Assembly (NCBI GenBank): GCA_963731035.1
Contig: CAVSUY010000022.1
Location: 310,001-374,000 of the forward strand
Direction of reading: 5' to 3'
From: JAANXG01 sp963731035
GTDB taxonomy: Bacteria; Pseudomonadota; Gammaproteobacteria; Arenicellales; JAANXG01
Length of the DNA: 64,000 bases
Under the pieces are notes generated by a model. It did not search any database. It worked only from the letters and a program-made list of their open reading frames with translations, and had not been told where the DNA came from. Shown one piece after another: positions 35,003-44,062 of this stretch; position 1 is the stretch's first letter; each line of letters begins with the position of its first letter. The position numbers were made by a program, and so were the translations under genes.

Positions 35003-36498
35003 TCAGCTCCGCCTGTCCAGACAACGCAGTTGAATCGCCTCACCGAGATGCGAACTCTCAATATTGTCACTCTGCGCCAAGTCGGCAATCGTGCGCGCCA
35101 GGCGAACGATACGGTGGTAAGCGCGGGCCGACAGACCGAGTTGCTCCATGGCGCGGTTCAACAGGGTTTGCGTTGACGGAATTGAGTGCACAATACCGTT
35201 CGAGCGAGCGGATACTCAGATCCTTGTTGAGGCAGCCTTGCCGCTCGAGCTGCAATTCTTGGGCGGAGATGATTTGCTTTCTCACTGCGCTCGGTTGACT
35301 CGCCTTCGGGTTCCGACTGGAGCTTTTCATAGGGCACCGTCGGCACCTCGATATGGATGTCGATGCGATCGAGCAGCGGTCCGGAGATGCGGGCGCGGTA
35401 CTTCTGGACCTGCTCCTCGGTGCAGCGGCAGCGGTCCTCTCCGAGGTAGCCGCAGGGGCAGGGATTCATGGCCGCGATCAACTGGAACCGGGAGGGATAG
35501 CTCACCTGCTGTGCGGCACGGGAAATGTGCACCACACCGGCCTCCAGGGGCTCGCGCAGCTGCTCCAGGGTATGGCGGCTGAATTCCGGCAGCTCGTCGA
35601 GAAACAATACGCCGTGGTGGGCCAGGGAAATCTCGCCGGGCCTGGGACGGCTGCCTCCGCCGACCAGCGCCGCCGAGGAGCACGAGTGGTGTGGGCGGCG
35701 AAACGGTCTGTCGGCACCGCGGGCCAGGTCCGGCGGCTGGCCCGCTACCGACCGGATTGCCGCCACTTCCAGCGCCTCGGCCTCGTCCAAGGCCGGCAGC
35801 AGGCCTGGCAGTCGCATCGCGAGCATGCTCTTACCGCTCCCGGGCGGTCCCACCATCAGCAGGTTATGCCCGCCCGCCGCGGAAACCAAGAGCGCCCGCT
35901 TGGCGTTCTGCTGGCCGCGCACGTCGCGCAGGTCCAGGCCATCATTCGTCGTCGCCATCGGTGCCGGCTCGACGCGCTGGAGGGCTTCCTCGGAGTTGAA
36001 CAGGGCGGTTACTTCGAGCAGATGCCCTGCGAGGTAAATCTCGGGGTGGCGAATGAAACCGGCTTCCGCCGCGTTGCCCTGCGGAATGATCGCTCCCGTC
36101 CTCGCTGTCTTCACCGCCACCAGGGCCGGCACCAGTCCCTTCGTGGGACGCAACTCTCCGCTCAGCGCCAACTCGCCGTAGAACTCCCATTGGCCGATCT
36201 CGCCGTCGCGAAGCTGGTCCGACGCGGCAAGGATACCCATGGCTATCGGCAGGTCGAAGCGCCCCCCTTCCTTGGGCAGGTCCGCCGGTGCCAGATTGAC
36301 GGTAATACGCCTGGCAGGGAAGTTGAAGCCGCAGTTGAGAATGGCGCTGCGCACCCGGTCCTTGCTTTCCTTGACGGCCGTCTCAGCCATTCCCACCACG
36401 GTGAACCGGGGCAGGCCGTTGGATAGGTGAACTTCGACGGAAACGGGTGATGCTTCGACGCCGCAGGCGGCGCGGCAACGGATGATGGATAGAGTCAT
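35003..36498 (-). pseudogene. comM: Full-length comM/YifB AAA ATPase with two 3' frameshifts
   Basis: From ATG 36498 (GGAG eight bases upstream) the frame encodes 446 residues with the N-terminal Lon-like domain, Walker A MVGPPGSGKSMLAMRLPGLL, Walker B HHGVLFLDELPEF and the NPCPCGYLG zinc loop. Near 35300 an extra base shifts the frame (expected VRKQIISAQELQLERQ follows in +1) and near 35170 another extra base shifts it again to the terminal SARAYHRIVRLARTIADLAQ..LDRRS-stop at 35003. The product lacks its proper C-terminal helical domain. ComM is a helicase that extends branch migration during natural transformation. It follows ubiK in the same direction, the usual order. Confidence 0.88.
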
Positions 36499-36850
36499 GC
36501 TCACCACTCCCTGGTTGGTGGAATTGTCCATGTTCAAGCTCCCTGCATTATTCCCACTTCGTCACCGGACTGCAACAACCGGGGTCTGCTCGAGGCCACG
36601 TGGTTGTTGTCATCGGTTGGGAGGTCGGCGGACACTGTAGGTCGATGGCATCCCGCTCCCGGCGATCTGCCACACTTCGTGACCTCCATGGATGGAGGAA
36701 ATGCTGGGATTACCTGAAGCAATCCCAGTGCACATCCCGGTAGGGCGGCATTTATCCCGACAAGCTGCATCGGGCTTGGTTCGCGGGATTTGGACATCTT
36801 GTGGGGAGCGGTGGTTGGTGGCGTTGTTAGATTCTTGGCGGGAGTGCTGT

Positions 36851-36960
36851 GCATGAACCGGGGCGGGGATTTCAGCGGGACGCCGCGAGTACTTCCCTGT
36901 AGGCTCGCCTCCGGCATCCATGCCTCCAGACGCCCGCTGAAACCCCGCCCCGGTTCATGC
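36851..36960. repeat. Palindromic unit C of composite element
   Basis: The arms 36851-36879 and 36933-36960 start GCATGAACCGGGGCGGGG and pair except for a one-base bulge. The core between them is like the cores of units A and B. Arm type is that of unit B. Confidence 0.85.
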
Positions 36961-37035
36961 TATACGCCCATCCCTTCGTTTGGGGGTGGTGTCCTGATAC
37001 ATCCGGGGTATTTGGCGAAGGGTGATGCCGTGTAG

Positions 37036-37145
37036 GCATGGGTTGGGGGAGGTTTTCGCCGACCGTCTGGAGGCTTCGGATGCCGGAGGCGAGCGTACAA
37101 GGATGTATTGACAGCGTGTCGGCGAAGGCCTCCCCCAACCCATGC
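37036..37145. repeat. Palindromic unit D of composite element
   Basis: The arms start GCATGGGTTGGGGGAGG and pair from 37036 with the segment ending at 37145, with two mismatches near the inner end. The core is in the unit-B orientation. Arm type is that of unit A. Confidence 0.85.
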
Positions 37146-37437
37146 TTGCCGTGGTCCTGTCAATTACCGCCCAAGCATCAATACAGCACCACTCTACATG
37201 CCGCTTGCCCTCACCCTAACCCTCTCCCGCAAGCGGGAGAGGGAACTCTTCGTTTGAAGACGATTGTGCGCGCCAATGCGCCAAAGGCCTCTCGGCTCCC
37301 GGATTCGCGCGACCGCTTCCATCCTTGGAGTCGTCCGGCAAACGGGAGAGGGGATCATTTCTCCCTACTCCCCTATCCCCAGGATTGTCGCGCGAGAGGG
37401 AGGCGGGAACCTTGGTTGGGAGGTGCGGGTTGCAGGC

Positions 37438-37692
37438 TTACGTTTGTGGCTTCTCGGCCAGACGTTTTTCGAGGTCCGCGAGTTGGGCTTCCAAGGCTTC
37501 CACTTTTTCGCGCGTTCGTCTGAGGACCGCCTCCTGGATCTCGAGCTCTTCACGGGTCACCAGATCGAAGCGATCCAGTACGCCGGCGACCCCGCCCTTC
37601 AAATTAGCGCGGACCTCGTCGGTGAGCTCGCGGGGCAGAACACGGTTGATGGTCTCGGAGAGCTGCTCGAACAACTGGTTGGTCGTTCTCAT
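37438..37692 (-). CDS. ubiK: Ubiquinone biosynthesis accessory factor UbiK
   Basis: An 84-aa coiled-coil protein (YqiC/BMFP family) that assists the aerobic ubiquinone synthesis complex and binds membranes. The N-terminal amphipathic half TNQLFEQLSETINRVLPREL is followed by a heptad-rich C-terminal coiled coil (residues 45-80, with REELEIQEAVLRRTREKVEAL). In gammaproteobacteria it commonly precedes comM, as here, but the composite repeat separates the two. It follows surA by 14 bp and may share its transcript. Confidence 0.92.
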   Translation of the reverse strand: MRTTNQLFEQLSETINRVLPRELTDEVRANLKGGVAGVLDRFDLVTREELEIQEAVLRRTREKVEALEAQLADLEKRLAEKPQT

Positions 37693-37706
37693 GACGTCGC
37701 CTCGCT

Positions 37707-38996
37707 TCAGGTATCGGGAGAAACCGGGTTCACGATCTTGACGTAGGCCTGGTCACGCAGCCTGTCGCGCCACTCCTGCATCTTTTCGTCGGTCTTGATG
37801 GCGCGCAGCTGCCGCCGAGCGATGCTGCGGTCCATATCCTTCGGCTTGGCCTGGCGAGTGTCCTCAAGCTGGATGATATGGACGCCGTATGGGGTCTTCA
37901 CCGGTTTACTGATTTCCCCGACCTTCAGCTTCTCTACCGCGTCCTCGAACGGTCTTACCGTATCGCCGGGAGATATCCAGCCGAGCTCCCCACCCTGAAC
38001 GCTGGAGACGGTGTCGTCCGAATGGGCCAGCGCCATATCAGCGAAATTCTCGCCGTTCAGAATTCGTTCCCGGATCTTCTCCAGTCGTTGAGTCGCTTCC
38101 TTGACCGAGGTGAATTCATCGGTGCGAATCAATATGTGCCGCACCTTGTACTGAGTGACCTCTTGCGGCCCGCTGCCCTCCACGTCGTTGAGCTTCAGAA
38201 TATGAAAACCGGCGGGACTCTGGATCACCTTTGTGACCTGGCCCTTGTCGATCTCGTTCAAGGCGTTGAGGAACAGGTCCGGCAGCTGGGATGGTGCGCG
38301 CCAGCCGAGACCCCCCCCCTCGAGGGCATCGTCCGCCTGGGAATAGGACTTGGCCGCCTCGTCGAAGGCCATGCCGTCGATAATTTTCTGGCGTACTTCC
38401 TCCGCCTTCTTGCGCACCTCGTCGACCGCGTTCGAGCCCGCGGATGAGGATATGCTGAACAGGATGTGCGAAATGTTGTAACGGGTGCGCTTCTGCGAAC
38501 TCCTGGCCCGGGGCTGCGACAGGTAGGCATCCACTTCGTCATCCGTCACTACCACGTCCCGCGCCACCTGACGTTCCGCCAGACGCTGGGAGAGCATCTG
38601 GGCACGAATATTGTCGCGGAGCAGGTCGTAATCCATGCCCTCCTTTTCCAGAGTCGGCTTCAACTGATCCGGCTTGAGGTTGTTGCGCCTGGCTATGTCC
38701 GCCATCGCGTTGTCCAAGTCCTGCTCCGATACCTTGATACCAGCGCGCTTGGCGAGCTGCCGCTCGATCTCCTGGAGTATCATGCGATTCAGGACCTGCT
38801 TCCTGAGCACCGCCTCGCGCGGCGCCTGCCCGCCACGGGCTTTCAGATCGGACTTGATACGGGTCAGGGTCTGCTGAAACTCGCTCTCGGTAATGACGTT
38901 GTCGTTGACCACGACGAGCACTTTGTCTATTTCCGCGGCGTAAGCGCTCAAGGCGACCAAGGACGCAATCAGAACCAGTACGATACGTCTAATCAT
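37707..38996 (-). CDS. surA: Periplasmic chaperone and peptidyl-prolyl isomerase SurA
   Basis: A 429-aa periplasmic chaperone for outer-membrane proteins. Signal peptide about residues 1-20 (ending AYA-AE). The N-terminal chaperone domain (EIDKVLVVVNDNVITESEFQQ) is followed by two parvulin domains (about 170-270 with SHILFSIS and GGLGW; about 285-385 with VRHILIRTDEF and GGELGWISPGD) and a C-terminal helix. It sits 106 bp downstream of lptD, whose product is its client. The ATG at 38996 is used; a GTG directly in front adds one residue. Confidence 0.96.
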   Translation of the reverse strand: MIRRIVLVLIASLVALSAYAAEIDKVLVVVNDNVITESEFQQTLTRIKSDLKARGGQAPREAVLRKQVLNRMILQEIERQLAKRAGIKVSEQDLDNAMADIARRNNLKPDQLKPTLEKEGMDYDLLRDNIRAQMLSQRLAERQVARDVVVTDDEVDAYLSQPRARSSQKRTRYNISHILFSISSSAGSNAVDEVRKKAEEVRQKIIDGMAFDEAAKSYSQADDALEGGGLGWRAPSQLPDLFLNALNEIDKGQVTKVIQSPAGFHILKLNDVEGSGPQEVTQYKVRHILIRTDEFTSVKEATQRLEKIRERILNGENFADMALAHSDDTVSSVQGGELGWISPGDTVRPFEDAVEKLKVGEISKPVKTPYGVHIIQLEDTRQAKPKDMDRSIARRQLRAIKTDEKMQEWRDRLRDQAYVKIVNPVSPDT

Positions 38997-39102
38997 CACT
39001 GCGTCTGCACCTGGCTATAACTACTTCAAACTGTCACTTGAAGACAATATCGTCGGCGCCGAGTTCGGCCCGGAGTGGATAGAAAGCGGAGCCCGAGTGG
39101 CT

Positions 39103-41346
39103 CTACACGCCTGCACTTATGCTGGCCAACCCCGTCAACTCGAATTCGAAGATGATCGCGTTGCGGTAGGTACTATTGGATTGGGCCCGGCGCTGGTAGA
39201 AGCCCCGGACGCGCCAACAACACCCATCATACTCCAGCCCGACGTTGGTTTCGAGGTTCTGGCTATCCTGGATGGAGAATCGGTCCTGGAGCATGGCGTG
39301 CCAGCGAGGCAGGAAGCGCCACACCGAATCAACCTGCAACTGTTCGATACGGTTGTTGGTGTAGCGATAGGACAGATCCACATATCGACGTTCTTCCTGC
39401 CTGTACTCGAGGTCGAGCCTGCCGTCGGCCACCTCGTTGGCCTTGGTGTCCCATTGGAGAAAGCCGTAGGTATGCCACCGATCGGTCAGCTGGGCCCGGG
39501 CTTCCGCGAGGAAGTCCGAGTTCGAGTCTGTGAGAACCTGGTTTGGATCCAGATTGACCTGGCGGTCCTGCAGGAAAAAGATCATGCCGACACTGGCGCT
39601 CATCCATTCGTTGCCGGTCTCGCTGTCCAGCATGCGGCTGGTCAGGCCGGTGGTGATCTGGTTGGTGTCACCCACGCGGTCGGCACCATAGAAGCGGTAC
39701 TCGCGGAACATGTTGTTGAAGTTGTTCAGGTTGACTGGGCCGGTGTCGAAATTCGGAAAGTCGTCCTGGTTCACCTTGGGTATGTACACATAGTACGCGC
39801 GCGGTTCCAGGGTCTGAATGAATGGCCTGTGGAGCCAGGACGTCTTACGCTCGAAGTAGACCCCCGAATCCAGGCTGACCACGGGCACGGTCCGACTGAA
39901 GGAATCCTTCTGGCCTGGCGGCGCGTCGAGAAAATAGTTGGTCTGGCGTACGGAGAACTTCGGCTGCACGTAACCCCACACGTTCTCGAATTTCTCCCTT
40001 ACCGACGGCGTGCCGTCGAAGCGCCAGCCGTCCTCCAGCGAGCTTTGAACGAAGTTCACCGCTTCCCCGTCGAAGCCGAGCTTAATTTTGTACGGCTTGA
40101 TCGTATACTTGGCGTTGGCCGTCACCTGCGGCAGCCGGTCGTAGGGCTTACTGCTGTCGGGTATGGCGTTGTCGATCACCTGGTAGGCGAACAACCTGCC
40201 CTGTAGATTCCAGATATCACCGTTGTAGGTCAAGCTTGCCTGCTGCGGCAGCGTAGTGGCACTGGATATCTCGATATCGTTGCTGAAGTCGTCAAGGTAT
40301 TGATTGTCGGAAACATGCTGGGCGTCGATGTTGCCGCTCAGCCGTTGGGTGAAATCCTGCTCGTGCTTGAGGTGCAGGGCACTGCGGTCCTTGTGGTCGA
40401 ACTCGCGGTCCGAAGGCAGGTATTCGCCGTACAACGACCCCCGCGATCCTTTGGTCAGATAGCGAAACTCCCCGCCGACCTCGAAGCCGCGCCGCGTGAA
40501 TACGCGGGGATACAACGTTAAGTCGTAGTTCGGCGCTATGTTCCAGTAGTACGGCGTCGACAGAACGAAACCCGATCCCTGCTCGAGACCGAAGCTCGGG
40601 AAAAGGAAGCCGGTCTTGCGTTCATCGCTGATCGGGAAGCTGACGCGAGGAAAATAAAAGATCGGTACGTGCTTGAATCTGACCTTCAGGTTCTTGGCGA
40701 GGCCCCGGCCGGTGCCCTTGTCGAGGGTGATCTCGTCGGCATACAACATTACCGCGTCGTCGCCCTCGTTGCAGGTCGTGTAGGTCGCATCCTCCAGACG
40801 GGTAACGTCGTAGCCTTCCATGTAGGCCTTCTTTGCGGTTCCGCGCGCCCTGATGATGCTCTTCGTCGGATCCGGGTTCTTGCGGGAGCGATTCGAGATA
40901 CGATACTTGATGTCCTCGGCCTCGCCGATACGAGTTTCGACGTCCATCTTCAGATGCGACGCCTCTATGCGGTCGCCGTCTGACGAGTAGTACTTCAGGT
41001 TGCCGGTGCCTTCGACTTGCCCGGTGTTGCGATAGTAGATGAGCTCGTCTCCCTCCATCGACTGCGCGCCACGCTGCATCGTGGCATTGCCTTTCAGAGT
41101 CACCTTGTCCTCGCCGACGGATTCGACCTGGTCCCCTTCCAGTTCGATCGCAGGACCCTCGGGCCCCGGCTTAACCGGGGCGGGTCGCGTGATCACGTCT
41201 GGTTTGCAGAAACCCTGCGCGCCCCAGGCCGCCCCGCCCGCAGCCAGCAGAATGAAAGCCGATGCGAGTTTCAGCGCCAGAGTGGAGCAGGACCTGGTCG
41301 TCTCGGATTTGCGCGCGTTGTTGTTATCCGGGCCACGAAATCGCAT
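39103..41346 (-). CDS. lptD: LPS-assembly protein LptD
   Basis: A 747-aa outer-membrane beta-barrel that inserts lipopolysaccharide into the outer leaflet together with LptE. The signal peptide spans about residues 20-43 after a basic start, and the mature end has a Cys (FCKPD). The N-terminal OstA jelly-roll (about 70-220: GDQVESVGEDKVTLKGNATMQRGAQ) is followed by the barrel with strands such as RKTGFLFPSFG. The adjacent Cys pair near the C-terminus (DGCCWRVRGFYQRR) matches the conserved disulfide-forming pair, so DsbA is expected to be needed. It is divergent from amgK. Confidence 0.96.
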   Translation of the reverse strand: MRFRGPDNNNARKSETTRSCSTLALKLASAFILLAAGGAAWGAQGFCKPDVITRPAPVKPGPEGPAIELEGDQVESVGEDKVTLKGNATMQRGAQSMEGDELIYYRNTGQVEGTGNLKYYSSDGDRIEASHLKMDVETRIGEAEDIKYRISNRSRKNPDPTKSIIRARGTAKKAYMEGYDVTRLEDATYTTCNEGDDAVMLYADEITLDKGTGRGLAKNLKVRFKHVPIFYFPRVSFPISDERKTGFLFPSFGLEQGSGFVLSTPYYWNIAPNYDLTLYPRVFTRRGFEVGGEFRYLTKGSRGSLYGEYLPSDREFDHKDRSALHLKHEQDFTQRLSGNIDAQHVSDNQYLDDFSNDIEISSATTLPQQASLTYNGDIWNLQGRLFAYQVIDNAIPDSSKPYDRLPQVTANAKYTIKPYKIKLGFDGEAVNFVQSSLEDGWRFDGTPSVREKFENVWGYVQPKFSVRQTNYFLDAPPGQKDSFSRTVPVVSLDSGVYFERKTSWLHRPFIQTLEPRAYYVYIPKVNQDDFPNFDTGPVNLNNFNNMFREYRFYGADRVGDTNQITTGLTSRMLDSETGNEWMSASVGMIFFLQDRQVNLDPNQVLTDSNSDFLAEARAQLTDRWHTYGFLQWDTKANEVADGRLDLEYRQEERRYVDLSYRYTNNRIEQLQVDSVWRFLPRWHAMLQDRFSIQDSQNLETNVGLEYDGCCWRVRGFYQRRAQSNSTYRNAIIFEFELTGLASISAGV

Positions 41347-41441
41347 AGAATCTATGCCCCCAAACGTTTGATTACTTGTTCATCGGCCGAAAACGAGCAT
41401 CCACCTCAACGCGCTTCCGGGACGTGCCGTCAAATGTCGCT

Positions 41442-42458
41442 GTGGGGGATTATAGAGGTTCTTCAGATTTGGATGAAAGGCTGAACATTCTTTCCCGATG
41501 GGTCGAGCAAATTCTTGGTTCACCGGTGCAGATCGAGCCGGCTTCCTCCGACGCCAGCTTTCGGCGATACTTCCGCGCTTCCGTGTGCCGGAACGGGGGC
41601 ACGTATGTCGTCATGGACGCGCCCCCGGAGCGTGAATCCGTGGAGAAGTTCGCACGGGTGGCGGTCCGATTCAAGCAGCTCGGCCTCAATGTCCCCATCA
41701 TATTCGCTCTCGACAGGGATACGGGTCTTGCATTGCTGAGCGATCTTGGGCGCCGCACCTATCTCGACGTCATCGATGAGCACAATGCCGACGACCTGTA
41801 CGAGCCCGCACTGGAGGCGCTGTATCGGCTCCAGGCCGGAAGCCGTGACCGCCTCGGCGAGTTCGAGCCGTATGATGCGGCCAAGCTCAATCAGGAAATG
41901 GAGCTGTTCCGTCAGTGGTTTGTCCCCTATCGCACCGTCTCGAGGCTCTCCGAGCATGACCACGATACGATAGATCGGACCTTCCAGATCCTGACCGGGA
42001 GCGCCCTGGAGCAGCCGCGGGTCTGGGTGCATCGCGACTTTCATTCCAGGAATCTGATGGTAACGGAAGTGGACAGCCCCGGTGTGCTGGACTTTCAGGA
42101 CGCGGTTGCCGGACCCGTGACCTATGACCTGGTTTCGCTGCTCAAGGACTGCTATGTCACGTGGCCGGCGGAGCGCCTAGACCACTGGCTGTGGGAATAT
42201 TACCGGCGCATCCGAACAGCGCTGCCGGGCGACGTGGCCTACGAACGATTCGTCCGCTGGTTCGACTGGATGGGCGTCCAGCGCCACGTCAAGGTGCTGG
42301 GCATCTTCTCCAGGCTGTATCATCGCGACGGCAAGGCAAACTACATCGGCGACCTTCCCGTGGTTTACCAGTACGTGCGCGAGGCCTGCGCCCGCTATTC
42401 GGAGCTGCGCCCCTTTGGAGAGCTTCTGGAATCCTTGGACATCTCATGGACGCCTTGA
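41442..42458 (+). CDS. amgK: N-acetylmuramate/N-acetylglucosamine kinase AmgK
   Basis: A 338-aa aminoglycoside-phosphotransferase-fold kinase that phosphorylates MurNAc/GlcNAc at the anomeric carbon in the recycling bypass of pseudomonads. SDASFRRYFRA is the nucleotide-binding start, VWVHRDFHSRNLMV the catalytic loop (His-Arg-Asp) and GVLDFQDAVAGPVTYDLVSLL the metal-binding DFQ motif. The start is uncertain: GTG 41442 is given, TTG 41469 (LDERLNILSRW) is equally plausible and TTG 41376 opens the longest frame. It overlaps murU by 13 bases and is divergent from lptD, the standard order. Confidence 0.9.
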   Translation: MGDYRGSSDLDERLNILSRWVEQILGSPVQIEPASSDASFRRYFRASVCRNGGTYVVMDAPPERESVEKFARVAVRFKQLGLNVPIIFALDRDTGLALLSDLGRRTYLDVIDEHNADDLYEPALEALYRLQAGSRDRLGEFEPYDAAKLNQEMELFRQWFVPYRTVSRLSEHDHDTIDRTFQILTGSALEQPRVWVHRDFHSRNLMVTEVDSPGVLDFQDAVAGPVTYDLVSLLKDCYVTWPAERLDHWLWEYYRRIRTALPGDVAYERFVRWFDWMGVQRHVKVLGIFSRLYHRDGKANYIGDLPVVYQYVREACARYSELRPFGELLESLDISWTP

Positions 42459-43117
42459 TCCTGGCCGCAGGCCGCGGCGAGCGCATGCGCCCACTGACAG
42501 ACCGCACCCCCAAGCCCCTTCTGGAGGCGGGCGGCACGTCCCTGATCGAGCACCAGGTTGCGGGACTGGTGGCCGCCGGACACCGGCACCTGGTGGTGAA
42601 CCACGCGCACCTGGGCGGGAAGATCGTGGAGAGTCTTGGAGACGGCACCCGGTACGGAGCACGGATCACCTACTCGCCGGAATCCGAAGGCGCCCTGGAG
42701 ACGGGCGGCGGTATCGTCCAGGCTCTCGAGTATCTGCGCGGCGACTGTTTCGCGGTCGTCAACGCCGATATCTGGACGGACTTCCCCTACGCGTCACTGC
42801 CTCCGCAGCCGCCGGGAACCGCCTGGCTGGTGCTGGTGGACAACCCGCCTCATCATCCGCAGGGCGACTTCGACCTGACGGACGGGAATGTGCTGGCAAA
42901 AACTCCACGGGCGCCCAGCCTGACGTTCGCGGGCATTGCCGTCTATCGGCGCAGCCTGTTCGAGGGCCTGGCACCCGGGCGATATCCCCTGCTACCGATC
43001 CTCATGGAGGCGGTGCGTCGGGGCGAGGTAACGGGTATGCACTATCGCGGCACCTGGGTCGATGTCGGCACCCCGGAACGCCTGGAATTGCTGCGCGCCC
43101 TGGTCGGCGGCCGATGA
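42446..43117 (+). CDS. murU: N-acetylmuramate alpha-1-phosphate uridylyltransferase
   Basis: A 223-aa nucleotidyltransferase that makes UDP-MurNAc from MurNAc-1-phosphate and UTP, bypassing MurA. The signature LAAGRGERMRPLTDRTPKPL begins at residue 6; FAVVNADIWTD carries the metal-binding Asp and GTWVDVGTPERL is the C-terminal sugar-phosphate site. The start codon lies inside the 3' end of amgK, so the two are translationally coupled. With Mpl this gives the cell both tripeptide and sugar recycling. Confidence 0.93.
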   Translation: MDALILAAGRGERMRPLTDRTPKPLLEAGGTSLIEHQVAGLVAAGHRHLVVNHAHLGGKIVESLGDGTRYGARITYSPESEGALETGGGIVQALEYLRGDCFAVVNADIWTDFPYASLPPQPPGTAWLVLVDNPPHHPQGDFDLTDGNVLAKTPRAPSLTFAGIAVYRRSLFEGLAPGRYPLLPILMEAVRRGEVTGMHYRGTWVDVGTPERLELLRALVGGR

Positions 43118-43195
43118 GTGGCGAGGCGGTTCTGATGGGGGATCCGGGCAAGATTCGGATTGTTCGCACCGTGGGTCCTTGGTGACAATCATGCC

Positions 43196-44062
43196 ATGAC
43201 ACACACCATGTTCCAGTCCTCCTCCCGCGACTACCGTCGCGTGGAAAGAATCATCCACTGGCTCGACCAGCACCACCTCGAGCAGCCCAGCCTGAAGGAC
43301 ATCGCGCGATCGGCGGCGTTGAGTGAGTTCAGCCTGCAGCGACTGTTCAGCCGCTGGGCCGGGATCAGTCCGAAGCGTTTTCTGCAGTTCCTGACACTGG
43401 AGCACAACAAAGCGCTGTTGCGCGACTCCCACTCGATCCTGTCCGCCGGCGAGGCCTCCGGCCTTTCCAGCGTGAGCCGGGTTCACGACTTGTTCGTGAG
43501 CTGCCACGCCGTGACGCCGGGTGAGTACCGTCGGGGAGCCGCCGGCCTCGAGATCCGCTACGGCTTTCATCACACGCCCTTCGCCGAGTGCCTGATTGCC
43601 GCCAACGAGCGAGGTCTGTGCAACCTCCTGTTTGTCGCCGACAACCCGGAAACGACCTTCGAGGAGTTCGCTGGGCAGTGGCCGGCCGCACGTTTAGTCC
43701 GCGACCAGAGGGCCACCTGCGCCTACGTCGACAGGATCTTCTCCGGAAGTTGGTCGAAAGACGATCCGTTGTACGTTAATTTCAAGGGAACGGGGCTGCA
43801 GATCCAGGTGTGGCAGGCTCTCCTCCGGATCCCCGAGGGAGAACTGGTCAGCTACGAGCAGCTTGCCGACGCCAGCGGTGCGCCCCGCGCCGTGAGGGCG
43901 GTCGCCAGCGCCGTCGCTCGCAACCCCATTCAGTACCTCATCCCATGCCACCGCGTGATCCGCAAGACCGGCGCCTTCGGCGCCTACCATGGCGGCGCCG
44001 GGCGCAAAAAGGCATTGATCGCCTGGGAGGGCGCGCGGATGCCGCAGGCGGAGTTCGCGTGA
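43196..44062 (+). CDS. AraC-type activator fused to O6-methylguanine-DNA methyltransferase
   Basis: A 288-aa protein with an N-terminal AraC HTH region (about residues 10-112: SLKDIARSAALSEFSLQRLFSRW) and a C-terminal alkyltransferase (about 125-285) with the methyl-accepting Cys251 in IPCHRVI and the FGAYHGG/KKALIAWEG end. It lacks the N-terminal Cys4 zinc domain of E. coli Ada, so it cannot sense phosphotriesters in that way. Adaptive-response regulation with its own repair activity is the likely role. The ATG at 43196 is used. Its end overlaps the GTG start of lipB. Confidence 0.9.
   Translation: MTHTMFQSSSRDYRRVERIIHWLDQHHLEQPSLKDIARSAALSEFSLQRLFSRWAGISPKRFLQFLTLEHNKALLRDSHSILSAGEASGLSSVSRVHDLFVSCHAVTPGEYRRGAAGLEIRYGFHHTPFAECLIAANERGLCNLLFVADNPETTFEEFAGQWPAARLVRDQRATCAYVDRIFSGSWSKDDPLYVNFKGTGLQIQVWQALLRIPEGELVSYEQLADASGAPRAVRAVASAVARNPIQYLIPCHRVIRKTGAFGAYHGGAGRKKALIAWEGARMPQAEFA

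Larger units (their letters stand above)
36600..37245. repeat. Composite multi-hairpin element, copy 2 (inverted)
   Basis: This is the inverted counterpart of 541-1123. In this orientation it holds the CGGCGATCTGCC..CCATGGATGG segment, a CGGCATTTATCCCGACA hairpin (about 36746-36761), palindrome C (36851-36960), a spacer (36961-37035), palindrome D (37036-37145), a linker and the perfect 24-nt hairpin CCCTCTCCCGCAAGCGGGAG (starting 37220). Linker, spacer and outer flanks match copy 1 over much of their length. It lies between ubiK and comM and fills nearly all of that 940-bp gap. Confidence 0.8.
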
